Source of the DNA: Pseudobdellovibrio sp031428275
Lineage (GTDB): Bacteria > Bdellovibrionota > Bdellovibrionia > Bdellovibrionales > Bdellovibrionaceae
DNA: 64,000 nucleotides
NCBI GenBank assembly: GCA_031428275.1
Contig: JANPPC010000045.1
Coordinates: forward strand, 77,292 to 141,291
Direction of reading: 5' to 3'
Position numbers and translations under genes: made by a program. The notes below the pieces were generated by a model. The model saw only the letters and a list, made by a program, of their open reading frames with translations. It was not told the origin of the DNA and searched no databases. Positions 33,080 through 41,176 of this stretch are shown one piece after another. The number at the start of each line of letters is the position of its first letter. Positions within the stretch are counted from its first letter, which is position 1.

Positions 33080-34364
33080 GCGTCTATTATTTGATATTTT
33101 TAAGGGCTTCTCGAAACTTTCGTATTCGGACCGTCTAAAAGCTTTAACTGAAGTAAATGTTTTATCTGAACAAGATCAAACCTATTTAAAAAATGGTGGC
33201 TTACAAGATATTGGTTTAGCTGAAAATTTTATTGAAAATGCCATAGGTTACTTTCAGTTACCATTGGGCGTAGCGACTAATTTTAAAATTGACGAGCGAG
33301 ATTACGTTATTCCGATGGCGGTTGAAGAGACTTCCATAATAGCTGCGGCTAGTAAAACAGCAAAGTGGGTGCGTGAAAACGGCTCGATCCAAACAGAAAT
33401 TATAGGAACAAATATTATTGGCCAAATTCAATTTGCCAAAGTGAAAGATATTGTCGCTTTTGAGAACATTATTTTACAACAGAAGAACTATTTAATTGAA
33501 CTAGCAAACCGCGAGGTGGCTTTCGGATTGGTTAAACGTGGCGGAGGCGTCAACGATTTGCAAGTTCGAAAGCTTGATCGTGGTGATGGATTTGTAATGG
33601 CAGTGATTCACATTTATATGGATCCGTGCGATGCCATGGGCGCGAATATCATGAATCAGGTCTGTGAGTTTTTAAAAAAACCGCTACAAGAGTTTTCAGG
33701 TGAAGCAGTCACGATGTGTATTTTGTCGAATCTGGTTGATTCTAAATTAACTCGCGCAACGATCACATTGAACACGATCGATCGAGAGCTCGCATTGAAA
33801 ATTGAAGAAGCCTCGCGTTTTGCCGAGCTGGATCCTTACCGCGCAGCCACTAATAATAAGGGAGTGTTAAACGGAATTGACCCAATCTTAGTTGCAACGG
33901 GTAACGACTGGCGCGCCGTCGAAGCGGGCGTTCATGCGTTTGCCGCTCGCGACGGGCAGTATCGTTCGATTACAAAGTGGCGCAAGCAGGGCAGCGAATT
34001 GCTCGGTGTCTTCGAAGCGCCGCTGATCGTCGGTACAGTCGGGGGCGTGACGACTCTTCATCCCTCGGCTCAAATTTCGATGAAGCTACTTGGTGTACAA
34101 TCTTCAAACGAGCTTTCAAGAATTATGGCGGCAGTTGGTTTAGTGCAAAACCTTGGGGCATTACGCGCTTTAACGACGGTGGGAATTGTCGAAGGCCACA
34201 TGAAATTACATATCAAAAATCTTTCTTTAGGTGCCGGCGCGACCGAAAAAGAAATGCCTTTCGTCGTCAAAAAGTTAGAAGAAATTTTAGGCATAACAAA
34301 ACGAATTTCGTTATCTAATGCGGTTGAAGTTTTAACTGAAATTCGAAAGCAAGATAAGTTATAA
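33066..34364 (+). CDS. mvaA: Hydroxymethylglutaryl-CoA reductase (class II)
   Basis: A 432-residue bacterial-type enzyme that reduces HMG-CoA to mevalonate. It has the N-terminal ENAIGYFQLPLGVA (ENVIG-like) substrate motif, RGGGVNDLQVR, DPCDAMGANIMNQ, and ATGNDWRAVEAGVHAFAARD with the expected Lys-, Asp- and His-bearing regions around it. Length and absence of membrane helices fit class II. It overlaps fni by 14 bases and is followed without a gap by a GHMP kinase. HMG-CoA synthase and thiolase are not in the window. Confidence 0.95.
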   Translation: MSQSKRLLFDIFKGFSKLSYSDRLKALTEVNVLSEQDQTYLKNGGLQDIGLAENFIENAIGYFQLPLGVATNFKIDERDYVIPMAVEETSIIAAASKTAKWVRENGSIQTEIIGTNIIGQIQFAKVKDIVAFENIILQQKNYLIELANREVAFGLVKRGGGVNDLQVRKLDRGDGFVMAVIHIYMDPCDAMGANIMNQVCEFLKKPLQEFSGEAVTMCILSNLVDSKLTRATITLNTIDRELALKIEEASRFAELDPYRAATNNKGVLNGIDPILVATGNDWRAVEAGVHAFAARDGQYRSITKWRKQGSELLGVFEAPLIVGTVGGVTTLHPSAQISMKLLGVQSSNELSRIMAAVGLVQNLGALRALTTVGIVEGHMKLHIKNLSLGAGATEKEMPFVVKKLEEILGITKRISLSNAVEVLTEIRKQDKL

Positions 34365-35216
34365 ATGAGCTTTTTTATACCGGGTAAGACTTTTTTAGTC
34401 GGTGAATACTCTGTTTTAGTTGGCGGGGCCGCTCTGGGTTTGGCGACGAAGCCTTGTTTTGAAGTAAGCCTTGAGTCTCGTTCTCCGTTTCAGTTTCATC
34501 CTGACAGCCCGGCCGGGCGATACTTAAAACTTCAAGGCCTGCAGTCGTCTGTACAAATAAGTGATCCCTATAAAGAAAATGGTATCAATGGCGGTTTTGG
34601 TAAATCAACCGCAGAATTTTTAGCGGCGGCAAAAGATGATTTACATTCAAAAGAATTTACACAAGTAAGGCAAATTTATTTGGATCTGCATAAAGATGAG
34701 GTCGTAAAACCTAGCGGAGTCGACTTAGCATTTCAATATTTTGGACAGGTCTGCCTGGCTGAAGTGACGCAGAATCGGTATTCGTCTTTTCATTGGCCCT
34801 TTGCCAATTTAGAATTTTTCGTTGTCGCGACTGGTTTGAAAGTCGCCACGCACCAACACTTGACCCAGCTTGATTTAGCTACGATTTCGCACCTGCCAAA
34901 GTATTCAGATGACGTCATTCAAGAGTTTAAAGTCAAAGATGATGTGAAATTTATATCTAGTATGAAAGAGTGGTCACGCATTTTAAAAGCGGCGGGGTTA
35001 ACACATAGCAATTCTATGCAGCTGGAAGAGGTTTTGCTGCGTGATTCGAAGATTTTAGCGGTGAAAGCCTGCGGTGCTTTAGGGGCCGATGTTATTTTAG
35101 TGTTCTGTCAAGTCGAAGACCGGCTTGCGATTCGTGATAGCTTAATAAACAAGAAATTAAAAGTTCTAGCTTCGTCGAAAGACTTATGTGACGGGATGGT
35201 TAAGTATGTGGGTTGA
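34365..35216 (+). CDS. GHMP kinase, probable phosphomevalonate kinase
   Basis: A 283-residue GHMP-superfamily protein. Motif 1, PGKTFLVGEYSVLVGGAALG, is that of phosphomevalonate and mevalonate kinases. The ATP-binding motif 2 is diverged: NGGFGKSTAEFLAAA in place of GLGSSAA. KPSGVDLAFQYFG matches the SGxDxA catalytic stretch, and the C-terminal motif reads VKACGALGADVILV, weaker than the usual SGAGGGD. Since diphosphomevalonate decarboxylase and a convincing mevalonate kinase are next to it, phosphomevalonate kinase is the missing step it should fill. The start directly abuts mvaA. Confidence 0.78.
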   Translation: MSFFIPGKTFLVGEYSVLVGGAALGLATKPCFEVSLESRSPFQFHPDSPAGRYLKLQGLQSSVQISDPYKENGINGGFGKSTAEFLAAAKDDLHSKEFTQVRQIYLDLHKDEVVKPSGVDLAFQYFGQVCLAEVTQNRYSSFHWPFANLEFFVVATGLKVATHQHLTQLDLATISHLPKYSDDVIQEFKVKDDVKFISSMKEWSRILKAAGLTHSNSMQLEEVLLRDSKILAVKACGALGADVILVFCQVEDRLAIRDSLINKKLKVLASSKDLCDGMVKYVG

Positions 35217-36186
35217 AGCATCCGCGCCTTCGAATATTGCGCTGATAAAATATATGGGTAAGGCTGATGTGACCGCGAATCGTCCAACGAACTCTTCGCT
35301 TTCATTTTCGCTAGATAAGCTACGTACTTTTGTGCGGATCAAGCGCATTGAAAAGCTTACGGTCGATAAATGGCAGCCGCTTGAACGTGAAGACCTGCGG
35401 CCGATCGTATTATCAACAAAGGGTCGCGAAAAATTTTTAAATCATTTCGCGATGCTCAAGCATGAGTTTAAAATAGAAGGTTTCTATCAAATAGAGTCGG
35501 CAAATAATTTTCCGTCCGATTGTGGCTTGGCAAGTTCGGCATCAAGTTTTGCGGCTTTAACGATGGCTGCGCATGATTGGCGAGTTAAAGATGCGCAAGG
35601 CCCGATCGTTCCGTATCGTCCCAAAGAGCTGGCAAAGTTATCGCAAAAGGGTTCGGGTTCATCATGTCGCTCATTTTTTAGCCCTTGGTCATTGTGGCAC
35701 GAAGGCGGTGCAGAATCAATTCAGCTGCCTTATACAAATCTAAAGCACCAGGTCATTTTGTGTGACGAAAGTATTAAAGAAGTATCGTCGAGCGCTGCGC
35801 ACCAGTTGGTATTAACTTCAGACTTATTTCATGGTCGACCCGAGCGCGCCGAAGAGCGACTTCGAAACCTGGTTCAATGCTTAAGAATTGAAGACTGGAA
35901 AAAAGCACATGACATTTGCTGGAACGAGTTCTGGGACATGCATGTTTTATTTCACACTTCGGTGCCCGCGTTTATTTATATGAACGATGTCACTATGAAA
36001 GTTCTTAACCTACTTAATGACTATTGGAAAAAAAATAATGATGGTCCAATCGTTACAATGGACGCGGGAAGTAACATTCATTTGTTGTACCGTTCTGACC
36101 AACAGGCCGTGTACGACGAAATGATTACGCAGTTTAAGAGCGTTGCCGCTATTTGGACAGATGAGGGTTATCTTGCAAAGCAATAA
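35206..36186 (+). CDS. mvaD: Diphosphomevalonate decarboxylase
   Basis: A 326-residue GHMP-family enzyme converting mevalonate 5-diphosphate to isopentenyl diphosphate. It shows ASAPSNIALIKYMGKAD at the start, NSSLSFSLD, the ATP loop DCGLASSASSFAALTMA, KGSGSSCRSFF and the late TMDAGSNIHLLY with the catalytic Asp. The ATG at 35206 gives the family N-terminus; a GTG at 35188 is also in frame and overlaps the upstream gene further. It overlaps the previous stop by 11 bases. Confidence 0.93.
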   Translation: MWVEASAPSNIALIKYMGKADVTANRPTNSSLSFSLDKLRTFVRIKRIEKLTVDKWQPLEREDLRPIVLSTKGREKFLNHFAMLKHEFKIEGFYQIESANNFPSDCGLASSASSFAALTMAAHDWRVKDAQGPIVPYRPKELAKLSQKGSGSSCRSFFSPWSLWHEGGAESIQLPYTNLKHQVILCDESIKEVSSSAAHQLVLTSDLFHGRPERAEERLRNLVQCLRIEDWKKAHDICWNEFWDMHVLFHTSVPAFIYMNDVTMKVLNLLNDYWKKNNDGPIVTMDAGSNIHLLYRSDQQAVYDEMITQFKSVAAIWTDEGYLAKQ

Positions 36187-37102
36187 AGAATTCAGTTTTC
36201 AAGTTCAAGTGCCGGGTAAGTGGATTTTAGCCGGAGAGCATACAGTTCTAAGGGGCGGTGACGCCGTTGTTTTTCCGTTACCTTCAAGGTATCTGACTTT
36301 AACTTATTTCAAGACCGAGCATGAAATTGAGATTCACTTGCAGGGAACGGATCATCCCGAGCTTGAACTGATTATTTGGTCTGTCTTTGAAAAAGCTTTA
36401 AAAAATTTAAACTTAAAACGTCGTCAGCTGAGCGGTCGCATTGAGCTTGATTCGCATATTTTATTTGGTGCAGGCATGGGCGCATCGGCGACGCTTTGTG
36501 TAGCCCTGACTGAATTTTTTGGCCATTTAGGCTATATTCAAGATAAAGATAAATACACTTTCGCGACGGATTTAGAAAATCTTTTTCACGGCGAAAGCAG
36601 TGGTGTTGATGTCGCTGTAACCCTATATAAAAAGCCCTTACTTTTTTCGAGAATAAATGGTTTTAAGCCCCTTGAGTTGAATAGTAAGCCCTTGCTATTT
36701 CTTTCGCATACCGGAGCACGAGGAGTTACGAAAGATTGCGTTGATAAAGTGAAGCAATTGTTTTTAAGTAATCCCCAACTAGCTGAAAGAATTGACAAAA
36801 ATATGATGAGCGCGGTTCAGAAATTTAAAGAGTTAACTCGCCAGGAACGAGTTGATATCGACTCGTGGGCAAAAACGATGACAACGGCTCATCGATGTTT
36901 TGAACAATGGGGTCTGGTTAACGAAGCGGTTACCAAGCACACGGAAATACTATTTCGTGGCGGTGCTCTGGCCGTTAAATTAACGGGTTCAGGTGGCGGA
37001 GGATTTGTGCTCAGTTTGTGGAGCGAGATGCCTAACGAGCAGTCGATGAGCTTGCCCTTTGAAATGATCCCTTGCTTTCAAGCCTCTTTAAGCGAAAAAT
37101 AA
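36161..37102 (+). CDS. mvk: Mevalonate kinase
   Basis: A GHMP kinase of about 313 residues phosphorylating mevalonate at O5. Motifs: VPGKWILAGEHTVLRGGDAV, the ATP loop GAGMGASATLCVALTEFF, FHGESSGVDVAVTLY and KLTGSGGGGFVLSLW. All three GHMP motifs are well kept. The start is uncertain: ATG at 36161 is annotated here, but TTG at 36173 has GAGGG six bases upstream and would give a start nearer the PGK motif. Either way it overlaps the end of mvaD. It completes the lower mevalonate pathway in this operon. Confidence 0.9.
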   Translation: MRVILQSNKEFSFQVQVPGKWILAGEHTVLRGGDAVVFPLPSRYLTLTYFKTEHEIEIHLQGTDHPELELIIWSVFEKALKNLNLKRRQLSGRIELDSHILFGAGMGASATLCVALTEFFGHLGYIQDKDKYTFATDLENLFHGESSGVDVAVTLYKKPLLFSRINGFKPLELNSKPLLFLSHTGARGVTKDCVDKVKQLFLSNPQLAERIDKNMMSAVQKFKELTRQERVDIDSWAKTMTTAHRCFEQWGLVNEAVTKHTEILFRGGALAVKLTGSGGGGFVLSLWSEMPNEQSMSLPFEMIPCFQASLSEK

Positions 37103-37106
37103 TGTG

Positions 37107-37796
37107 ATGCGAAAATTGGTGATCGTTCCGACATACAATGAAATCGATAATATTAAAGTTCTTTTGCCCGAGCTCATCGCTTTGCAAGCTGATTTTGATA
37201 TTCTGGTGGTCGATGACTCATCTCCAGATAAGACGGCTGATTTTGTATCTGAATTTTCAAAACGCGAAAAGCGAGTGAACTTACTTTTGCGAAACCAAAA
37301 AAATGGTTTAGGTAAAGCCTATATCGCCGGTTTCAAGTGGGGCATCGAACATTCATATGAGGCCTTAGTAGAAATGGATGCTGACTTTTCACATCGCCCC
37401 GTCGACTTAACTAAAATTTTACGACAGCTTGATTCAAGTGATGTGGTCGTCGGCTCTCGTTACGTGCCAGGCGGGGAAACCGTTAATTGGGGCTTGCTGC
37501 GAAAATTAATTTCTCGCGGTGGTAGTCTGTATTCCCGCATTATACTAGGATACCCAACGCGTGATTGGACGGGCGGGTTTAATGGTTGGAGAACTCCGGT
37601 CTTGCAGGCCATCGGTTTAGATACGATTCAATCAAATGGTTACAGCTTTCAAATTGAATTGAAATACAAGGCTCAAAAGCGTGGTTATAATGTAACGGAA
37701 ATTCCGATTGTGTTTGAAGATCGGCGTGTCGGACAAAGTAAGATGTCTTTAAAAATTGTGTTGGAAGCTTTTTATAAAGTTTGGATGATTCGTTAA
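37107..37796 (+). CDS. GT2 polyprenyl-phosphate mannosyltransferase-like enzyme (DPM1 family)
   Basis: A 229-residue cytoplasmic GT-A enzyme resembling dolichol/polyprenol monophosphate mannose synthases: RKLVIVPTYNEIDNIKVLLP at the start, LVVDDSSPDKTADFV, the acceptor-side MDADFSHRPVDL and RDWTGGFNGWRTPVLQ. It lacks C-terminal membrane helices. It should move mannose or glucose from a nucleotide sugar to a polyprenyl phosphate, and the donor GDP-mannose can be made by manC of this window. It follows mevalonate kinase within a few bases, and its stop overlaps the PilZ gene start (TAATG). Confidence 0.87.
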   Translation: MRKLVIVPTYNEIDNIKVLLPELIALQADFDILVVDDSSPDKTADFVSEFSKREKRVNLLLRNQKNGLGKAYIAGFKWGIEHSYEALVEMDADFSHRPVDLTKILRQLDSSDVVVGSRYVPGGETVNWGLLRKLISRGGSLYSRIILGYPTRDWTGGFNGWRTPVLQAIGLDTIQSNGYSFQIELKYKAQKRGYNVTEIPIVFEDRRVGQSKMSLKIVLEAFYKVWMIR

Positions 37797-38500
37797 TGAC
37801 AGACGATAAGGCTCCGGAACGAGCAATTACTGATTTTTTAAACGAACTTGATGAAAGAGAATCTTTGCTTGCGCTAAAAAGTGCTTTCACGCAAAAGTCA
37901 GTTCTTTATTTTAGAACCGATGCCGCCGAGAAAGTCATAGCCGCAGCAATTGACTCGTTTATCGATAAAAGAGTTATTTTAAAATTAGAAAATCCTGATA
38001 TTTCAATTACGATTAATGTAGAAGTTTCTATCAAGTTCAATGTAGGCACCGAAGTCTTTTTTGTGAAAACGCCCATTAAAAGTTACCTTGGTTCGCTTTG
38101 TTTTGATTTAACTTCAAAAGTGATTCAGCTGAAACGGCGTAAAGAGCCTCGGCTTTTGGTTCCGAAAAAGTATACGCAATCTGCAGCTATTCTTAGTCAA
38201 GTCGCGGGTGTTAGGCCCATACTTTGTACGGTGATCGACATTTCGAGTTATGGAATGCGCTTAGAAGTTAAAAATCTTATGCAAATTCAAGTCAAGCGAG
38301 ACGATATGATTAAAATTCAATTTCAAATTCATCGTCGGGCTGAAGTGCAATGCGAAGCCAGGGTTCGATTTTTTATGAATCGTCAAAATCACGGGACCTT
38401 GCTAGGACTAGAGATGGTGTACACCAAAGACATTCAGCGTGAGCGCGTTTCAGGAATCGTTGACGATATCGTCAGTTTTCAAAACGGCCAAAAATTTTAA
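37796..38500 (+). CDS. PilZ-domain c-di-GMP receptor protein
   Basis: A 234-residue protein with an N-terminal YcgR-like domain of about 110 residues and a C-terminal PilZ domain. Both c-di-GMP contacts are present: RKEPR (residues 115-119, RxxxR) and DISSYG (148-153, D/NxSxxG). Ligand binding is therefore expected. The ATG at 37796 overlaps the GT2 stop; a TTG fifteen bases earlier is less likely. It ends the mevalonate operon and overlaps the convergent SpoU gene by 4 bases. It may tune the preceding glycosyltransferase or another envelope or motility process; no target can be read from sequence. Confidence 0.88.
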   Translation: MTDDKAPERAITDFLNELDERESLLALKSAFTQKSVLYFRTDAAEKVIAAAIDSFIDKRVILKLENPDISITINVEVSIKFNVGTEVFFVKTPIKSYLGSLCFDLTSKVIQLKRRKEPRLLVPKKYTQSAAILSQVAGVRPILCTVIDISSYGMRLEVKNLMQIQVKRDDMIKIQFQIHRRAEVQCEARVRFFMNRQNHGTLLGLEMVYTKDIQRERVSGIVDDIVSFQNGQKF

Positions 38501-39249
38501 TTCAGTTTTTTCCATTCCCATAAAGCCAGTGTCGTCGAGATTGTAGCGTTCAGTGATTCAATTCCAGTCGTCGGAATATGGATGAATTTCATTTGGCGTT
38601 TTTGCTCATGCGATAGGCTTAAGCCTGGGCCCTCTTCGCCGACCCATAGGCGCAGGTCTCTGGGCCACTGCACTTGTTGAAGTGGCGTTCCGTGAAGTTC
38701 AAGCGCATAATTTTCAGCTATTAACGGAAGGTTCGAAAGCTTTTCTTTAACGATCGAGAATGACATACGTAGTGCAGCCGCGGCCGAGGCTTTAATGGAA
38801 TGAGGCAAGAACGGGTGTGTTGATTCTTGAGTTAATATCATTTCGCGAACACCAAAACCCACCGCGGATCTAATCAGTGCTCCTAGGTTTCGGGGATCTC
38901 CTAGTGGGCAAATGATTTCTAAACCGCGCGGCGCCTGTTCGATTTGTTTAATTGGAAAAGCTTGAAATGATAAAACCAAAAGCGGAAAATTTGTGCCAAG
39001 TACATCAAGTTCTTTGAAAAGATCTTTAGTTAATATCGTCGTCTTCGCCGACGTCTGAAAATGAGGAATCTGGTGATAGATGACATATTCAATTTTGAAA
39101 TGATCTGAGGGGCGCAGTAAAAATTCTTCTACTAATTTACTACCCATTAAGAAAAACTGTTGGTGCTCTTTAATGCCTTTAGAGCTTAAAAGACTTTGCC
39201 AAGCTTTGTACTGCGCATTCGATGCGGATGAAATATCAAGTGGTTTCAT
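38497..39249 (-). CDS. SpoU/TrmH family RNA 2'-O-methyltransferase
   Basis: A 250-residue SPOUT-class methyltransferase. Family motifs: GDPRNLGALIRSAVGFGV (motif 1), LRLWVGEEGPGLS (motif 2) and the C-terminal IPTTGIESLNATISTTLAL (motif 3), which together form the knotted AdoMet site. An N-terminal substrate-binding region precedes these. The specific rRNA or tRNA nucleotide is not determinable. It overlaps the rsmG stop by one base (TAATG), so both RNA methyltransferases are co-translated. Confidence 0.9.
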   Translation of the reverse strand: MKPLDISSASNAQYKAWQSLLSSKGIKEHQQFFLMGSKLVEEFLLRPSDHFKIEYVIYHQIPHFQTSAKTTILTKDLFKELDVLGTNFPLLVLSFQAFPIKQIEQAPRGLEIICPLGDPRNLGALIRSAVGFGVREMILTQESTHPFLPHSIKASAAAALRMSFSIVKEKLSNLPLIAENYALELHGTPLQQVQWPRDLRLWVGEEGPGLSLSHEQKRQMKFIHIPTTGIESLNATISTTLALWEWKKLN

Positions 39250-40064
39250 TATTCGACCTCTTCATCTGGATCTTCAGGTAATGGTGCATTTTTAATTTTA
39301 CGGTAAACCACTAATCGTCGGTGGTTTTGCGTATGTTTCAAATCATAGGCGATGTCTTTTTCTAGTTTATAAAATTCAGACATTTGGTCTTTCGCCATTT
39401 TTAATTCGGGGTCAACGCCGGGGCCCTTCATAAAGTACACGTAGCCACCTTCTTGCACACAGCTGATTACGTTACGTAAAGTATTCGGAATATCTTCCAC
39501 CGCGCGAGTGATCACGGATTGGACCGGATAGACAAAGTGTTCGTTAATATTGCGACCGATGATATCTAAATTTTTTAATTGCAGTTCGTCGCGCACCGTT
39601 TTTAAAAACTCGACGCGTTTTTGCACGCCTTCACCAAGTAAGATTTTTTCATCAGGAAAGCGTATTTTTAAAGGAATACCCGGAAAGCCCGGGCCTGTGC
39701 CAACATCGATCAGCGGAAATTTAATATCGACTAACTCGGCAACAATCATTGAATCGATAAAGTGCTTAATGGCGATATCTTTTAGTTTTAACAGGCGCGT
39801 AAAATTTTGATGCTCTTGATTTTTCATCATCACATTGTAAAACTGCGCCAGTTTAACTCGCTCAACATGCGAGCACTGAAAGTTATGGTTACGGAAGATA
39901 TCGGCTAAGCGGTCATTGGCTTCATCGACTGAATAGATAGTTTCGGGCTTGGAGTCTCGGCGGCCGACGGCAGGGACGGCCAAATGCTGGTCCTTCAGGC
40001 TGATTCCGGCCTTGGTTTTACGTGCTTTATACGGAGAGTAGTTTTCTTTATTTTTATGCGCCAC
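39249..40064 (-). CDS. rsmG: 16S rRNA (guanine527-N7)-methyltransferase RsmG
   Basis: A 271-residue class I methyltransferase that modifies G527 of 16S rRNA. The AdoMet motif appears as LIDVGTGPGFPGIPLKI, with KRVEFLKTVRDELQL and ITRAVEDIPNTLRNV. About 60 Lys- and Arg-rich residues precede the usual start of the fold, making it longer than the usual ~210-residue RsmG. The extension may help rRNA binding. It is divergent from pheS, with 77 bases between the starts. Loss of RsmG causes low-level streptomycin resistance in other bacteria. Confidence 0.9.
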   Translation of the reverse strand: MAHKNKENYSPYKARKTKAGISLKDQHLAVPAVGRRDSKPETIYSVDEANDRLADIFRNHNFQCSHVERVKLAQFYNVMMKNQEHQNFTRLLKLKDIAIKHFIDSMIVAELVDIKFPLIDVGTGPGFPGIPLKIRFPDEKILLGEGVQKRVEFLKTVRDELQLKNLDIIGRNINEHFVYPVQSVITRAVEDIPNTLRNVISCVQEGGYVYFMKGPGVDPELKMAKDQMSEFYKLEKDIAYDLKHTQNHRRLVVYRKIKNAPLPEDPDEEVE

Positions 40065-40104
40065 AATAAACCTTTGGAAGGCAAGCTACCACATAGCTAA
40101 ACCC

Positions 40105-40133
40105 TTGAAAAGACTAAAAATATTTCACATAAT
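40105..40133 (+). promoter_or_regulatory. Predicted sigma70 promoter of pheST, likely leaderless transcript
   Basis: TTGAAA (40105-40110), a 17-base spacer and CATAAT (40128-40133) match the vegetative consensus in 5 of 6 positions at each box. The start point expected 6-8 bases downstream falls at 40139-40141, directly at the pheS ATG (40142), and no ribosome-binding site lies between. Confidence 0.7.
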
Positions 40134-40141
40134 AAACGCCT

Positions 40142-41161
40142 ATGTCACAGACTCAATTGAACCAAATAAAATCCGACGCCTTAAAGGCATTCACATTGGC
40201 TGCAACTTCACAAGACTTGTACAATCAAAAGGTACAATTCCTTGGTAAAAGCGGTGCTTTAACTGAAGCCATGAAAATGATGGCCTCTTTACCTAAGGAA
40301 GAAAAACCCGCCTTCGGTAAGATGGTTAACGAAGTGAAGTCTGAGCTTGAAACCGCTTATGACCAGGCCGAGTTATCTCTGAAAAACCGAGAAATAAATT
40401 CACAGATGCTAAGTGAAAAGTTGGATCTGACATTGCCCACCGCCGCGCGCGATCCGGGTAAAGAGCATCCGATTCATAAAGTGACCAACGAGATTTTTGG
40501 TATCATGGCGCGCTTGGGTTATAGTCTGCGAACAGGCCCGTTGATTGAAAAAGATTATTATAATTTTGAAGCCTTAAATATACCGCCGAATCACCCCGCA
40601 CGCGATATGCAAGATACTTTCTTCGTCGACGAGACGCACGTCCTACGAACGCATACTTCGCCGATTCAAATTCACTCGCTTGAGAACGAAAAACCACCAT
40701 TGCGTATTATTGGCACGGGTTCTGTTTTTCGCGTTGATAGCGATATTTCGCATTTGCCTAACTTTCATCAAATTGAAGGCATGTGTGTAGATGAAAAAGT
40801 TTCGATGTCGGATTTAAAAGGCACGATTACTTTTTTTGTGCGTGAATTTTTTGGCCCGGGCTTGAAAACTCGCTTTCGCCCTAGTTTTTTTCCGTTTACG
40901 GAGCCTTCGGCTGAAGTGGATTGTTCGTGCCCGATTTGCAAAGGCAAGGGCTGTTCTTTGTGTAAACAAACGGGTTGGATTGAAATCGGTGGTTGTGGTT
41001 TGATTAATCCGAAAGTTTTTGAATTTGCTAAAGTCGAGTACCCGAAGTGGCAAGGTTTTGCATTTGGCTTCGGCGTCGAACGCATGGCGATCATTAAATA
41101 CGGAGTCGACGATATTCGTTTATTTCCGGGTAATGATGTTCGTTTCTTGAAACAGTTTTAG
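40142..41161 (+). CDS. pheS: Phenylalanyl-tRNA synthetase alpha subunit
   Basis: A 339-residue catalytic subunit of the alpha2-beta2 enzyme. An N-terminal coiled-coil that grips tRNA-Phe precedes the class II core: THTSPIQIHSL, FHQIEGMCVDEKVS (motif 2) and FGFGVERMAIIKYGVDDIR (motif 3). The segment CSCPICKGKGCSLCKQTGW carries five Cys, consistent with a metal site found in many homologues. A good promoter places the transcript start at the ATG, so translation may be leaderless. pheT follows after 15 bases. Confidence 0.97.
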   Translation: MSQTQLNQIKSDALKAFTLAATSQDLYNQKVQFLGKSGALTEAMKMMASLPKEEKPAFGKMVNEVKSELETAYDQAELSLKNREINSQMLSEKLDLTLPTAARDPGKEHPIHKVTNEIFGIMARLGYSLRTGPLIEKDYYNFEALNIPPNHPARDMQDTFFVDETHVLRTHTSPIQIHSLENEKPPLRIIGTGSVFRVDSDISHLPNFHQIEGMCVDEKVSMSDLKGTITFFVREFFGPGLKTRFRPSFFPFTEPSAEVDCSCPICKGKGCSLCKQTGWIEIGGCGLINPKVFEFAKVEYPKWQGFAFGFGVERMAIIKYGVDDIRLFPGNDVRFLKQF

Positions 41162-41176
41162 TAGCTAGGATTTAAT

